Part shown: piece by piece, positions 43,819-52,461 of the stretch
How the letters are laid out: each line of letters opens with the position of its first letter
Numbering within the stretch: position 1 is the first letter of the stretch
DNA from: CAIXSC01 sp046349915
Lineage (GTDB): Bacteria > Planctomycetota > Planctomycetia > Pirellulales > Pirellulaceae
Direction of reading: 5' to 3'
Assembly: GCA_046349915.1 (NCBI GenBank)
Contig: JAXMBL010000007.1
Location: 513,362-577,361 of the forward strand
DNA length: 64,000 bases
Notes under the pieces: generated by a model
Told to the model about the DNA's origin: nothing
What the model saw: only the letters and a program-made list of their open reading frames with translations
Databases searched by the model: none
Program-made: the position numbers and the translations under genes

Positions 43819-45926
43819 GACGCAGATTCGGAAACTCGAGATGAGGAGTCGCGAACGGATGCTGTTGGCGAGTTGCCGGACAATGAGTCGGATTGAGCGG
43901 CCAGCGCCTCGCATCGCTGTTGCAGTACCGACAGCCGCTGTGATAGTTCGTACAGTTGCGAGGCGATCTGCGACAACTGAGCCTTGCGTTCCTCACGAAC
44001 CGTTTCGTCACACCGAGCATCGATCTCGGATTGCGTCAACGCGTGGCGGCAATCGGCGAGCGCTGCGTTGGATTGAGCGAGGAACTCGGCCTCCCAGTTC
44101 GTCAACGCTTCGTCCGCGGATTTGACGAACGCCTCGGTTAACTCTGCTTCGAGATCTCGTCCTTCCCACTGCCGCAGCCACTGGCGAGCGAACTGGCTGC
44201 GCAGCACACTCAGGCTGCGAGGCTCATTCACGAATCGGGCCACATGTCGTCCCGCCCACCACCCCACGGCAATCAGCCCCATGGCGATGGGAGGAGTCAC
44301 GGCGATATGCAGAGCAGCCATTCCCATGGCGCCGCCGACGAGCGTCGCCGCGGCGCCGAGACTGCTTGCGCCAATTTGCCGACGACTCGACAAGCGGTCG
44401 TCGCTTGACAGCGACTCATGAACTCGCGACCTAAGAACCAGCGATTCGTTAACCAGCGATTCGCCGCCCTCTGTCGCGCTTGTGTCATGGCGAGTCGCGT
44501 GTTCTGGCGATCGACCGACTGGAAGCAGCGCTTCTAAGGACCACTGAAAAGCGGATGACTCGCGATTGGCAGCCGCACATTCGGCTGCCCATAGTGTTTG
44601 AACTTGTTCGGCTCGCCGCTCGACTTCCGTTCGCAGCGCTGCTTCGGCGGCTGCTGTCAGTTCACGCACTGCCGCGGCTTGACGCTCGGGATCGGCAATC
44701 GCGTCCGGCGGAAGCTCTGCATTTTCAATGGCCCAAGCCGCCGTGGCGAGCGCTCGTTGTTGAAATCCTGCCACCGCTTGGCATACTCCGTCCCGTAGCG
44801 ATTTGCGACGTAACCGAAACAATTGCAAACGTTCGGTGCGTTGTCGTTCGCAGAATTCGAGTTGCTCTAACACCATCGCTTTCCGCTGAGCGATTGTCTT
44901 CGAGGGAAATGTCAACGCCTCTTGCTGAAGGGCGATGTACGAGGAGACCTCCTGGACCCAATGGTGTGCGCCGCCCAAGGGAGCGGTGAGAGCCAACTGG
45001 CCTCGCTCGACGACCAATAATCGCTCCAGTCTCGTCATGACATCCTGGAAACCGCTGGCGGCGAAGCCGACCGAATCGTTGGCCAGGCGAGTCTCCAATG
45101 CTTGTACCGAATTGACGCCAAAGACCTGCGGATCGCCAAGTTTTGCCAATGTTTCCTGACTCGACTCCGGCGAAACAGCAACGAAATCCCTTCGTTGACA
45201 AAACTGCTGATGAAGAATCTTCGTGACATGTTCGATCACTCGCGAAGATGCTGGGGCGCCTCCTCGCACGCGATCAATTTGAGTCACCACGAACAGTACT
45301 TTTCCCAGATCGCTGGTAAGCACTCGCGTCTGCAAGAAGTGACGCGTCGTTTCCGAAAATGGCATCAAGGCGGAGATCACCAGGATCGCGGCGTCAACTT
45401 GAGAGAGGATGTCAATCGTGATGTCAGTCAGCGACGCTTCGTCATTGATTCCGGGAGTGTCAATCAGCTCAACGCCATTCAACAACAGGGGTGACGGAAC
45501 AAAGACTTGACATTCCTTGACGGCTGCGACCTGCTCGCGATCATGCCACTTCGTGAGCCAATACTCGAGATCCGCGGACTCAATGGGACGCGACGAGCCA
45601 TCTTGCATGCGAACCGAGACGCCTCGCGTGGGGCGATAGCCAATGCGAGCGACCGATGCGGTCGTGGGGATCACGCCAACGGGCGTAACGGATTCGCCCA
45701 GGATCGAATTGATCAGGCTGCTCTTTCCCACTCGAAATTCGCCAATTACGGCCACTCGAAAACAGTGGCTCTCAAGGCGCGATCGCAAGCGAGCAACTTG
45801 CGCTTGAGCGCCCGTGTTGCCCACCGATTGAGCCAGCGACTCCAGCCGTGTCAGTTCCGCGAGCAGTGATCCGCGGAGAGTCTGATAATCCGACAGAGCT
45901 ACTGCTTGTGAAGGGGGGATGGTCAT
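43815..45926 (-). CDS. Dynamin-like GTPase 2
   Basis: The 703-residue large GTPase has P-loop GEFRVGKSS (62-70), switch-I TTASVARI, G3 IDTPGIND (155-162) and G4 VTQIDR. Two hydrophobic stretches (LGAAATLVGGAMGMAALHI and TPPIAMGLIAVGWWAG, about 525-565) form a probable membrane hairpin. A C-terminal coiled coil follows (SQIASQLYELSQRLSVLQQR). It is the first gene of the minus-strand arm, divergent from the kinase gene. Confidence 0.86.
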   Translation of the reverse strand: MTIPPSQAVALSDYQTLRGSLLAELTRLESLAQSVGNTGAQAQVARLRSRLESHCFRVAVIGEFRVGKSSLINSILGESVTPVGVIPTTASVARIGYRPTRGVSVRMQDGSSRPIESADLEYWLTKWHDREQVAAVKECQVFVPSPLLLNGVELIDTPGINDEASLTDITIDILSQVDAAILVISALMPFSETTRHFLQTRVLTSDLGKVLFVVTQIDRVRGGAPASSRVIEHVTKILHQQFCQRRDFVAVSPESSQETLAKLGDPQVFGVNSVQALETRLANDSVGFAASGFQDVMTRLERLLVVERGQLALTAPLGGAHHWVQEVSSYIALQQEALTFPSKTIAQRKAMVLEQLEFCERQRTERLQLFRLRRKSLRDGVCQAVAGFQQRALATAAWAIENAELPPDAIADPERQAAAVRELTAAAEAALRTEVERRAEQVQTLWAAECAAANRESSAFQWSLEALLPVGRSPEHATRHDTSATEGGESLVNESLVLRSRVHESLSSDDRLSSRRQIGASSLGAAATLVGGAMGMAALHIAVTPPIAMGLIAVGWWAGRHVARFVNEPRSLSVLRSQFARQWLRQWEGRDLEAELTEAFVKSADEALTNWEAEFLAQSNAALADCRHALTQSEIDARCDETVREERKAQLSQIASQLYELSQRLSVLQQRCEALAAQSDSLSGNSPTASVRDSSSRVSESAS

Positions 45927-46120
45927 GTCTCGTAGCAGTCAAGGCGTCGACGACGCCGCCACACAGCGAAGGTGGAAGTAACCCAGTTCATAACCTATGG
46001 GAAGCCGAGGCTTGTCGCAAGCGAGAACGTACTGGGTAAGGATGCCTCGGACCTGTTTCTTCATGATGGTCGTAAGGTAGACTAGGGACCTCTCCTGGAA
46101 TTTGCGATGAGATTATTGGT
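45927..46120. promoter_or_regulatory. Shared divergent control region of the dynamin cluster
   Basis: This 194-bp segment lies between the first genes of two outward-reading arms, so it should hold promoters for both. No clear -35/-10 pair is visible by eye, which would fit use of an alternative sigma factor such as the one encoded in the left arm. That link is inference. Confidence 0.4.
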
Positions 46121-48211
46121 ATGCCGTCTCTCTGCCCCCATCGCCAAATGTTGGCTCGATTCGTGCTCGGCGATTTGCCGCTTGCCGATTTGGAATCGAT
46201 CGGCGAGCATGTCGAGTCTTGCGAGGCGTGCCAAGTCACTACCAGTCACTTTGATGGATTGCGCGACCCTCTTTTGCTCGATCTCCCTGTGGTCGTGCCA
46301 CCGACGATGGACGTCGAGCTTAGTCGACGCTGGGAGCGACTTACCCTATCGATCTCGCATCAAGCACGGCAATTGACGCCGTCATTCGTCGCCGCCCCTG
46401 TACGCACAAGAATCAATGCTGGCGATTACCCAGAACCGGACGGGTACGAGCGCGGGCCTTTGTTGAGTCAGGGGGGCTTCGGCGTCGTCTTCGCCGCACG
46501 TTGTCTCGCCAACGGCGAGGACTGCGTGCTCAAGTATCCCCGCAAGGAAGTTCTCGCCAATCCTCGCCTGCTGGCTAGGTTTCAACGCGAGTGTTTGGTC
46601 GTACGAGCCTTGCGGCACCCTGCGTTAGTGAAATACATCGGCCATGGCTGGGTGGATGAAACGCCTTACTTGGCGTTAGAGCGTTTGTATGGGCAGCCGC
46701 TCTCGCAAGTCGTCGCGGGAAGCAGTCCTCTGCCGCTCGGTGAAGTGACGCGAATTGCTCGTGAAATCCTCTCTGTGCTCATTTACCTCAACTCGATGGG
46801 CGCCGTACATCGCGATTTGAAACCTTCCAACTTGTTTCGACTTCGTGATGGTCGCATTCGACTGATTGACTGGGGGCTAGCCACGGTCGCGGAGGCGACC
46901 CTTCTGCCGGATGTCGACCCGATCGAGACGAGTCCGTGGAGCGCTTTGGGAACGCCTGGTTACTCGGCCCCGGAACAAATCGCTCGATTCGCGACATGCG
47001 ACTCACGAGCAGATCTCTACAGCCTCGGCTGGACTTTGGTGTTTCTGCTCACGGGACAACCGCCTGGACGCCCAATATCGAGCGCCAGTCAATCGCTGTG
47101 CTGCGGAGTCGATGGAGATTTACCTCTTCTTTCCCTACGCCCCGACTTGCCGTTCGAATGGGTCGCCTACCTGCGGAACTTGTTGACCGAAGAGGCTAGT
47201 AATCGTTTTGCGTCCGCACAAATCGCCCTGGATAACCTCCCGGTTGCCGTGGATCGTCAAGCGGATGCGAAGCCTGTGGCAGCGAGTTTTATGGGACCTC
47301 GAGTCTCGCGTGAACCGTCTGTCTCCGACGAGGAATTGCGGCGTTTGGCTCGAGAAGTCGAAACTCTCGCGGATCAACATCAGAACACTCTGTTGCGGCA
47401 AGTAGGACAGGCGGTATCGCGCACGCTCGCTAGGCGGGAAACACGAGTGCTTGTGACAGGGACAAGCGGAGTCGGGAAGTCTACATTAGTGAAGACGCTG
47501 TTGCCGGAAATCGGCGGGCATTTTCCGACCTTTGACAACGACTCGCGTCCCGTCGAGTACCGGTATGCCGCTCAGGCGCGACTTGACTTGCCAACCAGCA
47601 ATAACGGTCTCCCAGGGCAAACTGAGGTGGAACGAACGCAGGTATCGCTTCCCGCAGATTTTCTCGCGCGAGGATTCGTGCTTGTTGAGCTTACGGCGAG
47701 CGAAGCCCTTGATGGTGATGTGCTGGAGCACTGGCTTGAAGCCGATCTGGCCATCGTCATGCTCAGTCCGGACTGTGTGGCGCCCACGTACGTTCGTGAT
47801 CATTTTCTGTCTCCTTTGCGCCGAACAGTCCACCTTCGTCCCCTTTGGGTTTTGCATCGCATGGACACGTTGCGTCGTGGCCGCGACGCCGAAAGACTGC
47901 GTGCGTATGCTCGTCAGGTGTTACTAAATTCGGAATTTGGCGGCGACATTGTTTACACGACGCAAACGGATGCCGTGTCAGCCGTGGGTGATGCTTCCTT
48001 GCGAACTGTTCACCAATGGCTCTTAGATCAACCGCTCGCTCGCCAGCACTTTCTGCGTCGAGTGCGACCGTTACGTTTGTTGCACGCCAGCGTCGAAGCG
48101 GCGCTGTCGCGCTGTGAGTTGCCGCAATTGCTCGCTGGGACGCTGCTGGACGCCATCCGGCAGCGGCTTACGGAAGTCGAACAAGAGACTCTTGAGTGGG
48201 AGCGTCGCTGA
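46121..48211 (+). CDS. Zinc-finger / Ser-Thr kinase / P-loop GTPase-like fusion
   Basis: The 696-residue protein has three parts. Residues 1-40 resemble an anti-sigma zinc finger (CPHRQMLARFVLGDLP, then HVESCEAC). Residues 107-375 are a Hanks-type kinase: GGFGVVF (118-124), lysine 138 in VLKYP, HRDLKPSN (230-237), DWGLA in place of DFG, and GTPGYSAPEQ. Residues 440-680 carry a P-loop domain, VTGTSGVGKST (445-455). It lacks a clear DxxG (VELTASEALDGD is in its place) and has HRMD in place of NKxD. The kinase looks active; the GTPase part may not hydrolyse GTP. Dynamin-like gene 3 starts directly after its stop. Confidence 0.8.
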   Translation: MPSLCPHRQMLARFVLGDLPLADLESIGEHVESCEACQVTTSHFDGLRDPLLLDLPVVVPPTMDVELSRRWERLTLSISHQARQLTPSFVAAPVRTRINAGDYPEPDGYERGPLLSQGGFGVVFAARCLANGEDCVLKYPRKEVLANPRLLARFQRECLVVRALRHPALVKYIGHGWVDETPYLALERLYGQPLSQVVAGSSPLPLGEVTRIAREILSVLIYLNSMGAVHRDLKPSNLFRLRDGRIRLIDWGLATVAEATLLPDVDPIETSPWSALGTPGYSAPEQIARFATCDSRADLYSLGWTLVFLLTGQPPGRPISSASQSLCCGVDGDLPLLSLRPDLPFEWVAYLRNLLTEEASNRFASAQIALDNLPVAVDRQADAKPVAASFMGPRVSREPSVSDEELRRLAREVETLADQHQNTLLRQVGQAVSRTLARRETRVLVTGTSGVGKSTLVKTLLPEIGGHFPTFDNDSRPVEYRYAAQARLDLPTSNNGLPGQTEVERTQVSLPADFLARGFVLVELTASEALDGDVLEHWLEADLAIVMLSPDCVAPTYVRDHFLSPLRRTVHLRPLWVLHRMDTLRRGRDAERLRAYARQVLLNSEFGGDIVYTTQTDAVSAVGDASLRTVHQWLLDQPLARQHFLRRVRPLRLLHASVEAALSRCELPQLLAGTLLDAIRQRLTEVEQETLEWERR

Positions 48212-50314
48212 ATGTTGCCAATTGCCTCGTCGAGTGGTCGCAAGACGGCGATAGCGCCCTTGGAGCGGCCGCCGCTGCCAACCAGCTTGCCTTGGTCCAA
48301 TGTCTCTCCTCTGCAAGGACATCCGTTGGCGGCCGAATTAGACGTCGACGGTCGGCTCCAATGGATTCAGGCGCTGGTCGCCAAGTATGAACTGCACAAA
48401 CATCCGGAAACCTTGACCGCGTTTAACGTACTGCGACAGAAGATCATCGCGCGACAGCAGGAAACGCGGCTTTTTCTCGGCGTAGTCGGAGAGTTCTCGA
48501 GTGGAAAGAGTACGCTGGTCAACGCTCTTATCCGCGAGAACCTGTTGCGGACCGATATTCTGCAAGGGACGACGGCGGCCGTCACGTTGATTTCCTACGG
48601 ACCGGAGCTTTCCGTTCAGGTCCGAAAGAGCCAGAACGTCTTGATTCGCTCTGCGAAGGCGGTTGCCAGCGGCGTGAAAACCGTGGCAGGCTGGTTCAGC
48701 AAGCCGAAAGATCCACCGACGCGCGCCCAGTTGTTGGAGATCCTGCACCAAACGACCAGCGACGAGAAGTTCGCCAAAGATGTCGTGCAGGTGAACGTCA
48801 CTTTGTCGGCGCCCTTGCTCCGCACGGGGATCGTGATCGTCGACACGCCTGGAGCTAATGCTACGAATGAACGGCATGGGATGGTGACCGCCGGCGCGTT
48901 GCGCGATCTTTGCGACGCGGCACTCGTCACAATCCCTGCGACGGCGGCGGGATCTGAGAGTTTGATGGATTATCTGCGGACACATGCAGGAGATGTGCTG
49001 CATCGCTGCGTGTTCCTGGTCACCAAAGTGGACTTGCTTCGCCGTCAACGAGATCGTTCGATGGTCCTCGACAATTTGCGGAAGCGATTAGCGGACCAAC
49101 TGGGCATCGCCAGCCCACGAGTGCTCGCGGCGGCGCCCCAGTTCGTGCTGGAAAAACTACGACTCGCGGCGCCTGATTCTCGGGCGGAGAATGGTGGCGG
49201 AGAGGAAGAAGAGATTTACACGGCCGAGGAGATCGACGAATGGACTCGACACTTCGAGCAGATGGAAGCGGATTTGGCTGTATTGCTGGTCGACAAACGC
49301 CTTCAGGCACAGGCGGATGACATTGGTCGATCATTGGAACTACTGTTTCATCAACTGAAGTCCACGCTCGAATCGTACTTGGTCGGCTATCGAAACCGAC
49401 ATGAAGCACTGGAAGCGATTGTGATCCCCGACGTGGGCGAGTTCATCGCTGGCAAGTGCGATATGCATGTCCAGCGTGCGACGGGTGCGATCGAGCAGGT
49501 CTTGCGACCGTTGCCCTACCAATTGAACGACATGTATGGCGAGATATTGCGGTCGTTGCTGGGACGCATCAAGGGGGCCGCGAATCGATCGCAACTGACC
49601 GAGGTAATGAAGACTACCATACCTTCGGACATCGAAAATGGTCAGTCGAAGCTGCGTCGACATGTGGAGAGGACCATGGTTTCCGTTACGGGAGCCGTGC
49701 AGCACGAGTTGCAACTGTTTCATCACGATTTTCAAAATCGCTATCGATCGTTGGCAACCTTGGGGGGCAAGTTCGAAGCACAAAGCGCCGAAGTGAGAGC
49801 TTCGACCGGGCAGTTTGCTAATTCGACCACGGCGGTCAGTCTCGATATCGCCGCCGGATTGCAGTCGATCAGCAGCGACCGCACGGGGAAAATGCTGGGC
49901 GGTGGCGCCGTCGGCGCCGTTGTGGGAACCATGATTTTTCCCGGCGTGGGGACCGTGATCGGCGGCGCCTTGGGCGGTTTCTTGTCAACCTTGTTCGGTC
50001 CATCTCTGGATGAATTGAAGACACGATGCTGGAACGACCTGGAGCCCGCGGTTCGTAAACAACTGGAGGGAATGCACGAAGCAACCTTGCAAGCCGTGTC
50101 GAACGGCGCCGACCAACTGTTGAACGAATTACGGCAGACCATTTACAGTTATCAACCAAGATACGAGCATCTCGTGCAACAGATGCGGCAGCGTGATGCC
50201 GACGAGAAAGCGTGGCTGGCGCACGTGAGGACCGTGATCGAAGCCGATTTGTCCGCCATCGCCGACAAGCAAACAGAACTTGCCAATGTCCGCGCCAAAA
50301 TACGTAGCCTATAG
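48212..50314 (+). CDS. Dynamin-like GTPase 3
   Basis: The 700-residue protein's start codon directly follows the kinase stop (TGAATG). The GTPase domain has P-loop GEFSSGKST (93-101), switch-I GTTAAVTLIS, G3 VDTPGANATN (210-219) and G4 VTKVDLL. An acidic insert (GGGEEEEIYTAEE) lies in the middle. A glycine-zipper hydrophobic region near 560-595 (GGGAVGAVVGTMIFPGVG, TVIGGALGGFLSTLFG) suggests membrane insertion. A helical C-terminus follows. Compared with the others it has a longer N-terminal extension (residues 1-50) rich in Pro and Ser. Confidence 0.86.
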   Translation: MLPIASSSGRKTAIAPLERPPLPTSLPWSNVSPLQGHPLAAELDVDGRLQWIQALVAKYELHKHPETLTAFNVLRQKIIARQQETRLFLGVVGEFSSGKSTLVNALIRENLLRTDILQGTTAAVTLISYGPELSVQVRKSQNVLIRSAKAVASGVKTVAGWFSKPKDPPTRAQLLEILHQTTSDEKFAKDVVQVNVTLSAPLLRTGIVIVDTPGANATNERHGMVTAGALRDLCDAALVTIPATAAGSESLMDYLRTHAGDVLHRCVFLVTKVDLLRRQRDRSMVLDNLRKRLADQLGIASPRVLAAAPQFVLEKLRLAAPDSRAENGGGEEEEIYTAEEIDEWTRHFEQMEADLAVLLVDKRLQAQADDIGRSLELLFHQLKSTLESYLVGYRNRHEALEAIVIPDVGEFIAGKCDMHVQRATGAIEQVLRPLPYQLNDMYGEILRSLLGRIKGAANRSQLTEVMKTTIPSDIENGQSKLRRHVERTMVSVTGAVQHELQLFHHDFQNRYRSLATLGGKFEAQSAEVRASTGQFANSTTAVSLDIAAGLQSISSDRTGKMLGGGAVGAVVGTMIFPGVGTVIGGALGGFLSTLFGPSLDELKTRCWNDLEPAVRKQLEGMHEATLQAVSNGADQLLNELRQTIYSYQPRYEHLVQQMRQRDADEKAWLAHVRTVIEADLSAIADKQTELANVRAKIRSL

Positions 50315-50381
50315 CGAGTGATCCTGATTCAACTTACTGTCGTTTGACAACGTAGATTCCAACACAGATTGGTTGCTCCTT

Positions 50382-52430
50382 ATGTCCGACTCGCATCATC
50401 AATATGCCTCCTTCCTGTCAGCCCGCACGGAACTCTCGTCTCTCTTAGAGGAGGGTAAGCAAGCGTTTACCGAGGTCGACATGCAGCCTTGGGCGGAAAC
50501 ATCCGCCGAGTTGCTCCAACGACTTAGTTCTGAGCGATTCAAAGTGATCGTGCTGGGCGAGTTCAAGCGAGGGAAGAGCACATTCGTCAACGCGCTGCTG
50601 GGACGCGAGATTCTGCCGGCCTTCGTCACCCCGTGCACCGCGATCATTAACGAATTGAAGTGGGGAGACGAGCCGCGGTCAGTGCTCCATTTTAAGAACC
50701 CCCTGCCGGTGCAGATTCCAGCCGGAATGCCGGGTGAGGTTATGCGGCATCTCGAAAAGCATCGAGGAAAACCGTTGCCGCCGCTGCCCGTCGCCGTCGA
50801 GGATCTCGAGAAGTACGTCGTCATTCCTGATCCCACGAAGGACCAATCAACGTCGATCGCCGAAACGCCGTACGAGTTCGCCGAGATTTTCTGGCCGCTC
50901 GACCTGCTCCGTAACTCGGTGGAAATCATCGACTCGCCCGGATTGAACGAGCATGGCAGTCGCACCAAGGTGACGATGGAGTATTTGAGTAAGATTGACG
51001 CGGTCGTGTTTCTGTTTTCCGTCCATGCACTTGCCAGCCAGACCGAGATTTCGGTCATCGATCACGACTTACGCTCGGCGGGCCACGAATATCTGTTCTT
51101 TGTTTGCAATCGGTTCGATGAATTGAGGAAACAATCGGATCGCGATCGAGTCACGCAGTACGCCTACGAGCAATTGGCGGGGAGAACCGCGTTTGGTCGT
51201 GAAGGTGTGTTCTTCGTCTCCGCGCTCGATGCCGTTATTGGGCGCGAGGAAGGACGTCCCGAACTACTGACCCGCTCGGGAATGCCCCATTTGGAAAAGT
51301 CGCTGGCTGACTTTCTTGTCAAAGAGCGTGGAAGGATCAAGTTGTTACAGCCATCTCGACAATTAGCGCAGGGAGTCAAAACCGCGTTGTTTGAGACGAT
51401 TCCCGACCAACGACGCATGCTGGCTGCGAACTTGGAACAACTCGAGTCGCGTTACAACGAGGCGCTGCCGAAGCTCAAGGAAGCGACTCGACGACGGAAT
51501 TCCGTGGTGGATTCGCTGGAACGTTGCCGCATGCGTTTGCGGGATGCGGTGCGAGACGCGGCGACGAACCACCTGCGCGAGGTTTCCGATCAACTGCCCA
51601 TGTGGGCTTCGAGTGTTTCGGTCACCAAGTCTGTCAGTGTCTTTAAGGTGTGGGCCATCGAAGCTCAAGTGGAAGCCGTGGCGAAGGAAGTCGTGAACGG
51701 CGTGGCGCCCATGGTCGAAGAGGCGACCTATCGCTGGCAAGAAGAACGATTGAAACCGCTCATCCAGCATCATTTGGCCGATTTCGATGCGGAGGCGCAT
51801 GCCGCCGTCGCCGACTTCATGATCGACATGGAGGAAATTCGCGCTCAACTGTCGGGCGCCGCTCGCGGCAACATCCTCCCAGAAGCTCGCGTTAGCGCGG
51901 TCGAACGAGTCTTGTCGACCGCCGGTGGTCTTTTCCTGGGAGGGCCTGGGATGGCGCTGGAGGGAGCGACGATGGGGTATCAGGCGATGCTGCGCAGCCT
52001 GATTCCCAATATCATGGTGATCGCCGCAATCCTGCTCTTGCACTTGAATCCAATTACCATTCTGCCGACCATCCTCGCACTGGGCGTGTTCCGCGCGTTT
52101 CGGCAAGGCGATGCCTTGGCCGATAAAGTCAAGAAGCAAGTGGGGGCGGAATTGGCGAACCACATCGTGGCGCAGATTCCCAGCCAATCAGCCAAGATTG
52201 CCGACGAGTCGTTTCGTCAAACCGAAGGTCTGGTTACGGCAGTTAGCGCTGGACTGGATCGAGAAATTGATACCGTCAAGGAGCAGGTCGAGGCAGTACT
52301 CGAAGTGAAAAGAGCGGGTGCTCAACAAGTCGCCGAACACGAAAGTCGCCTCCGCGCAGCCGAACAACAGCTACAACGAGTCGATAGTAAACTGAACGAC
52401 TTTATCTTGAGGCTTGTGCATCCGGTGTGA
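50382..52430 (+). CDS. Dynamin-like GTPase 4
   Basis: The 682-residue product starts at MSDSHHQYASFL; a TTG 9 bp upstream is less likely. P-loop GEFKRGKST (59-67), switch-I PCTAIINELKW, G3 IDSPGLNE (183-190) and G4 CNRFD are visible. The helical region holds a strong hydrophobic segment (IMVIAAILLLHLNPITILPT, about 545-575) and ends in a coiled coil (EHESRLRAAEQQLQRVDSKL). Of the four it is closest to typical bacterial dynamin-like proteins. A 67-bp gap with TTGACA at 50344 may hold an extra promoter. Confidence 0.88.
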   Translation: MSDSHHQYASFLSARTELSSLLEEGKQAFTEVDMQPWAETSAELLQRLSSERFKVIVLGEFKRGKSTFVNALLGREILPAFVTPCTAIINELKWGDEPRSVLHFKNPLPVQIPAGMPGEVMRHLEKHRGKPLPPLPVAVEDLEKYVVIPDPTKDQSTSIAETPYEFAEIFWPLDLLRNSVEIIDSPGLNEHGSRTKVTMEYLSKIDAVVFLFSVHALASQTEISVIDHDLRSAGHEYLFFVCNRFDELRKQSDRDRVTQYAYEQLAGRTAFGREGVFFVSALDAVIGREEGRPELLTRSGMPHLEKSLADFLVKERGRIKLLQPSRQLAQGVKTALFETIPDQRRMLAANLEQLESRYNEALPKLKEATRRRNSVVDSLERCRMRLRDAVRDAATNHLREVSDQLPMWASSVSVTKSVSVFKVWAIEAQVEAVAKEVVNGVAPMVEEATYRWQEERLKPLIQHHLADFDAEAHAAVADFMIDMEEIRAQLSGAARGNILPEARVSAVERVLSTAGGLFLGGPGMALEGATMGYQAMLRSLIPNIMVIAAILLLHLNPITILPTILALGVFRAFRQGDALADKVKKQVGAELANHIVAQIPSQSAKIADESFRQTEGLVTAVSAGLDREIDTVKEQVEAVLEVKRAGAQQVAEHESRLRAAEQQLQRVDSKLNDFILRLVHPV

Positions 52431-52461
52431 TGTCACGTGGGGTTTATGCCGTTGCCGCGTC

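Noticed and set aside
40412..52430. Known anti-phage system assignment for the dynamin cluster
   Set aside because: No recognised defence effector, nuclease or defence-island neighbour is present, so a defence role is left as one possibility only.
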